This document shows, one piece after another, positions 62,106 through 64,000 of a stretch of DNA of 64,000 nt. The notes under the pieces are model-generated. The model saw only the letters and a list, made by a program, of their open reading frames with translations, had not been told where the DNA came from and made no database searches. The position numbers and the translations under genes were made by a program. How positions within the stretch are numbered: the first letter of the stretch is position 1; every line of letters begins with the position of its first letter. Source of the stretch: Phaeobacter cretensis (GTDB lineage Bacteria > Pseudomonadota > Alphaproteobacteria > Rhodobacterales > Rhodobacteraceae); assembly GCF_047372505.1 (NCBI RefSeq), contig NZ_JBKBEU010000001.1:1426001-1490000 (forward strand), given 5' to 3'.

Positions 62106-62608
62106 ATTCCGAGCGCCACCGAGACATCATCACGGCATTGATTTTTCTTTTACTCGGGATCGGGGCAATTCTGTTCATCATTCCAAGTGGTGTCAAAGTG
62201 CCAAGCACCGTGAAGATTGCAACCTTGTCTCCTGATTTTTGGCCCCGGATCATCGCATCCGGGACTATTGCAGCCTCGCTTTTTTTGTTGATCGAGACAG
62301 CGCTTATGCCGCAACCGCAAGTCGATGAGGATGAAGCGGAAGAAATCGCAAAATACCAGTTTGCGAACTTGCCCGCCACGCTTCGTATTTTTGTTTTGGT
62401 AGCCGCACTTTTTGCGTTTTACGCAAGCCTCACGACCATGGGCGTCGTTGCGGCGTCGATGATACTGATCTTTGCGATGATGTTGTTTTTTGGAGAACGT
62501 AAACTGTGGTTGGCAGCCCTTCTCAGTGTTGCGGTACCGGCACTGCTATATCTGTTTTTCAGATATGTGGCCTCTGTCCCCATCCCCCTTGGCATATTCG
62601 AAAATTGA
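62102..62608 (+). CDS. Tripartite tricarboxylate transporter small permease subunit TctB
   Basis: 168 residues from MNSERHRDIITALIFLLLGIGAILFIIPSG, overlapping the ROK stop (ATGA). About four membrane helices with a polar cytoplasmic loop (residues 72-90), the usual TctB topology. It is the small integral subunit that works with TctA and the TctC binding protein. Confidence 0.88.
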   Translation: MNSERHRDIITALIFLLLGIGAILFIIPSGVKVPSTVKIATLSPDFWPRIIASGTIAASLFLLIETALMPQPQVDEDEAEEIAKYQFANLPATLRIFVLVAALFAFYASLTTMGVVAASMILIFAMMLFFGERKLWLAALLSVAVPALLYLFFRYVASVPIPLGIFEN

Positions 62609-62619
62609 GGAGTTGAGTC

Positions 62620-64000
62620 ATGGACGTCATTCTTGAGGCATTATCCGTCTTTCTGTCTTGGCAAAACATTCTTGTTGTTGGCATCGGTGTTGCGATCGGT
62701 ACGATCATCGGGGCAATTCCGGGCATGACCACGCCGATGGGTGTGGCACTGGCCCTTCCATTCACGTTTTCCATGCCGCCGGTGGCAGGTATTCTACTGC
62801 TTTTGGGTGTCTACAAGGGCGGGCTATATGGCGGGTCCATCTCTGCGATCTTGATAAAAACGCCGGGCACACCCGCCGCTGCCTGCACTGTGCTGGATGG
62901 TTATCCGCTTAGCCAAAAAGGCGAAGCACGCAAGGCACTCGACATCGCACTTTACGCCTCATGTACTGCCGATCTGATTTCGAACCTGTCGCTCATCCTC
63001 TTTGCAGGAGTCCTGGCCAGCTTCGCGCTCAGCTTTGGTCCGCCAGAGTTCTTTACCCTGATTGTCTTTTCGCTGACCGTTATCGCAGGCGTCTCTGGCC
63101 CGAGCCTCGCCAAAGGCATCCTGTCAGCGTGTCTGGGGTTGATCCTAGCCACCATCGGCCTGGATCTGGTTTACGGCACCGAAAGGTTCATCTTTGGTGA
63201 CTACCGCCTGATGGCCGGCCTGAATTTCATTCCCGTTCTGATCGGGCTTTTTGCCCTTCCAGAAATCATCAACCGGGCGGCCCACCGTGCACGCCCCGGC
63301 GGGCTGCGGGCCCAGAATCTGGGCGTCGGCGCGACGTTGGCAGATTATCTAAGCGTGCTGAAATCCACGGTCCGCGGCAGCATCTTTGGCGTGATATTGG
63401 GCGCAATCCCCGGCATTGGCGGGGCACCGGCTGCATTCCTGTCCTATTCAGAGGCGCGACGAACGTCGAAGAAGCCTGAAGAATTTGGCAAGGGTTCAAT
63501 TGAGGGCTTGGCGGCGGCCGAAGCCGGGAACAACGGTGTCGCCGGCGCCACCATGATTCCACTGCTTGCACTCGGTATTCCAGGCGATGTCATCACAGCC
63601 GTTATCCTTGGAGCCTTCATGATCCACGGGCTTCGTCCCGGTCCGATCCTTTTTGATCAGAACCTGCCGATGATATATGCGCTGTTTATGGGTATATTGC
63701 TCAGCTCGGCCTATCTGCTGATCGTTGGCAAAGTCGCGATCCGCTTCTTTAGCCGGGTTGCCACGGTGCCGAACCGCATCCTCTATCCGATTGTCTTCGT
63801 GCTGTGTGTTTACGGCGCATATGCGGTCAACAACAACCTATTTGACGTTCTGGTCATGCTGGTGATGGGGCTGGTGGGTTATGGCATGTTGCGGCTGAAT
63901 ATTCCGGTCGCACCCTTCCTGATTGCCTATGTGCTGGGCCCCCTGTTGGAGGACAATTTCCGCCAATCCTTGCTGATAGCTGATGGGGACAACACCATCT
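62620..64000 (+). CDS. Tripartite tricarboxylate transporter large permease subunit TctA, partial
   Basis: 460 residues in the window; the C-terminus lies beyond. Translation from the ATG at 62620 (TTGAGGAG upstream) gives MDVILEALSVFLSWQNILVVGIGVAIGTIIGAIPGMT, then GVYKGGLYGGSISAILIKTPGTPAA and later ILGAIPGIGGAPAAFLSYSEARR. These are the two conserved glycine/proline hairpins of TctA. About ten or more membrane helices are visible. It starts 11 bp after tctB in the same operon. Confidence 0.93.
   Translation, partial: MDVILEALSVFLSWQNILVVGIGVAIGTIIGAIPGMTTPMGVALALPFTFSMPPVAGILLLLGVYKGGLYGGSISAILIKTPGTPAAACTVLDGYPLSQKGEARKALDIALYASCTADLISNLSLILFAGVLASFALSFGPPEFFTLIVFSLTVIAGVSGPSLAKGILSACLGLILATIGLDLVYGTERFIFGDYRLMAGLNFIPVLIGLFALPEIINRAAHRARPGGLRAQNLGVGATLADYLSVLKSTVRGSIFGVILGAIPGIGGAPAAFLSYSEARRTSKKPEEFGKGSIEGLAAAEAGNNGVAGATMIPLLALGIPGDVITAVILGAFMIHGLRPGPILFDQNLPMIYALFMGILLSSAYLLIVGKVAIRFFSRVATVPNRILYPIVFVLCVYGAYAVNNNLFDVLVMLVMGLVGYGMLRLNIPVAPFLIAYVLGPLLEDNFRQSLLIADGDNTI

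Overview
The window looks like chromosomal DNA of a marine Roseobacter-group alphaproteobacterium (Rhodobacteraceae). Evidence: the ccoN / universal stress protein / fnrL arrangement, a TrcR-type (DUF1013) regulator, a FYDLN-acid protein, COQ9, malyl-CoA lyase, a membrane-anchored cytochrome c, and a D-glutamate dgcN-dgcA operon. Species assignment is inference from gene content only.

Region 1 to 40.4 kb is ordinary core genome. It runs from a truncated ccoN, with an FnrL-type anaerobox between it and a stress protein gene, through fnrL, a yejABEF oligopeptide importer, cytochrome c, pheA, nudC and a cyclic-nucleotide phosphodiesterase. Next come the SRP RNA, a cobalamin riboswitch controlling a DUF1636 gene, dnaX-ebfC-recR, tRNA-Met, trcR, RNase T2, COQ9, rpsU, ppk2, aldR/ald and a TetR-controlled pair of enzymes with matching operators. 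After those lie dgcN-dgcA-dat, malyl-CoA lyase, an Lrp/LysE pair, accA and several single genes, ending at tRNA-Ala(GGC).

Region 40,439 to 56,261 is a complete Tn7-like transposon of 15,823 bp, inserted a few bases past the 3' end of tRNA-Ala(GGC). It has TG...CA termini, related terminal inverted repeats, 20-22-bp spaced repeats at both ends that look like transposase binding sites, and a 5-bp target duplication (TCTCT). Its core is a small HTH regulator plus tnsA-tnsB-tnsC-tniQ with overlapping stop/start codons. Its cargo is a Gabija-like pair (OLD-family nuclease plus UvrD-like helicase), a large DUF4238 protein, an HNH-like protein and a LysE-type exporter. No Cas genes or CRISPR array are present. 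Immediately beyond the right target duplication lies a second, diverged left end of a related element in the same orientation, followed by an IS5-family remnant. The site therefore appears to be a repeated insertion hotspot next to tRNA-Ala.

Region 56.6 to 64 kb holds a catabolic cluster. A choline-sulfatase-like sulfatase and a GMC oxidoreductase (frameshifted inside its FAD-binding motif) are read leftward with a TctC-type binding protein. A ROK regulator and the tctB-tctA permease genes are read rightward, tctA running off the window. Together they suggest uptake and degradation of a sulfated choline-like or other organosulfate compound under ROK control.
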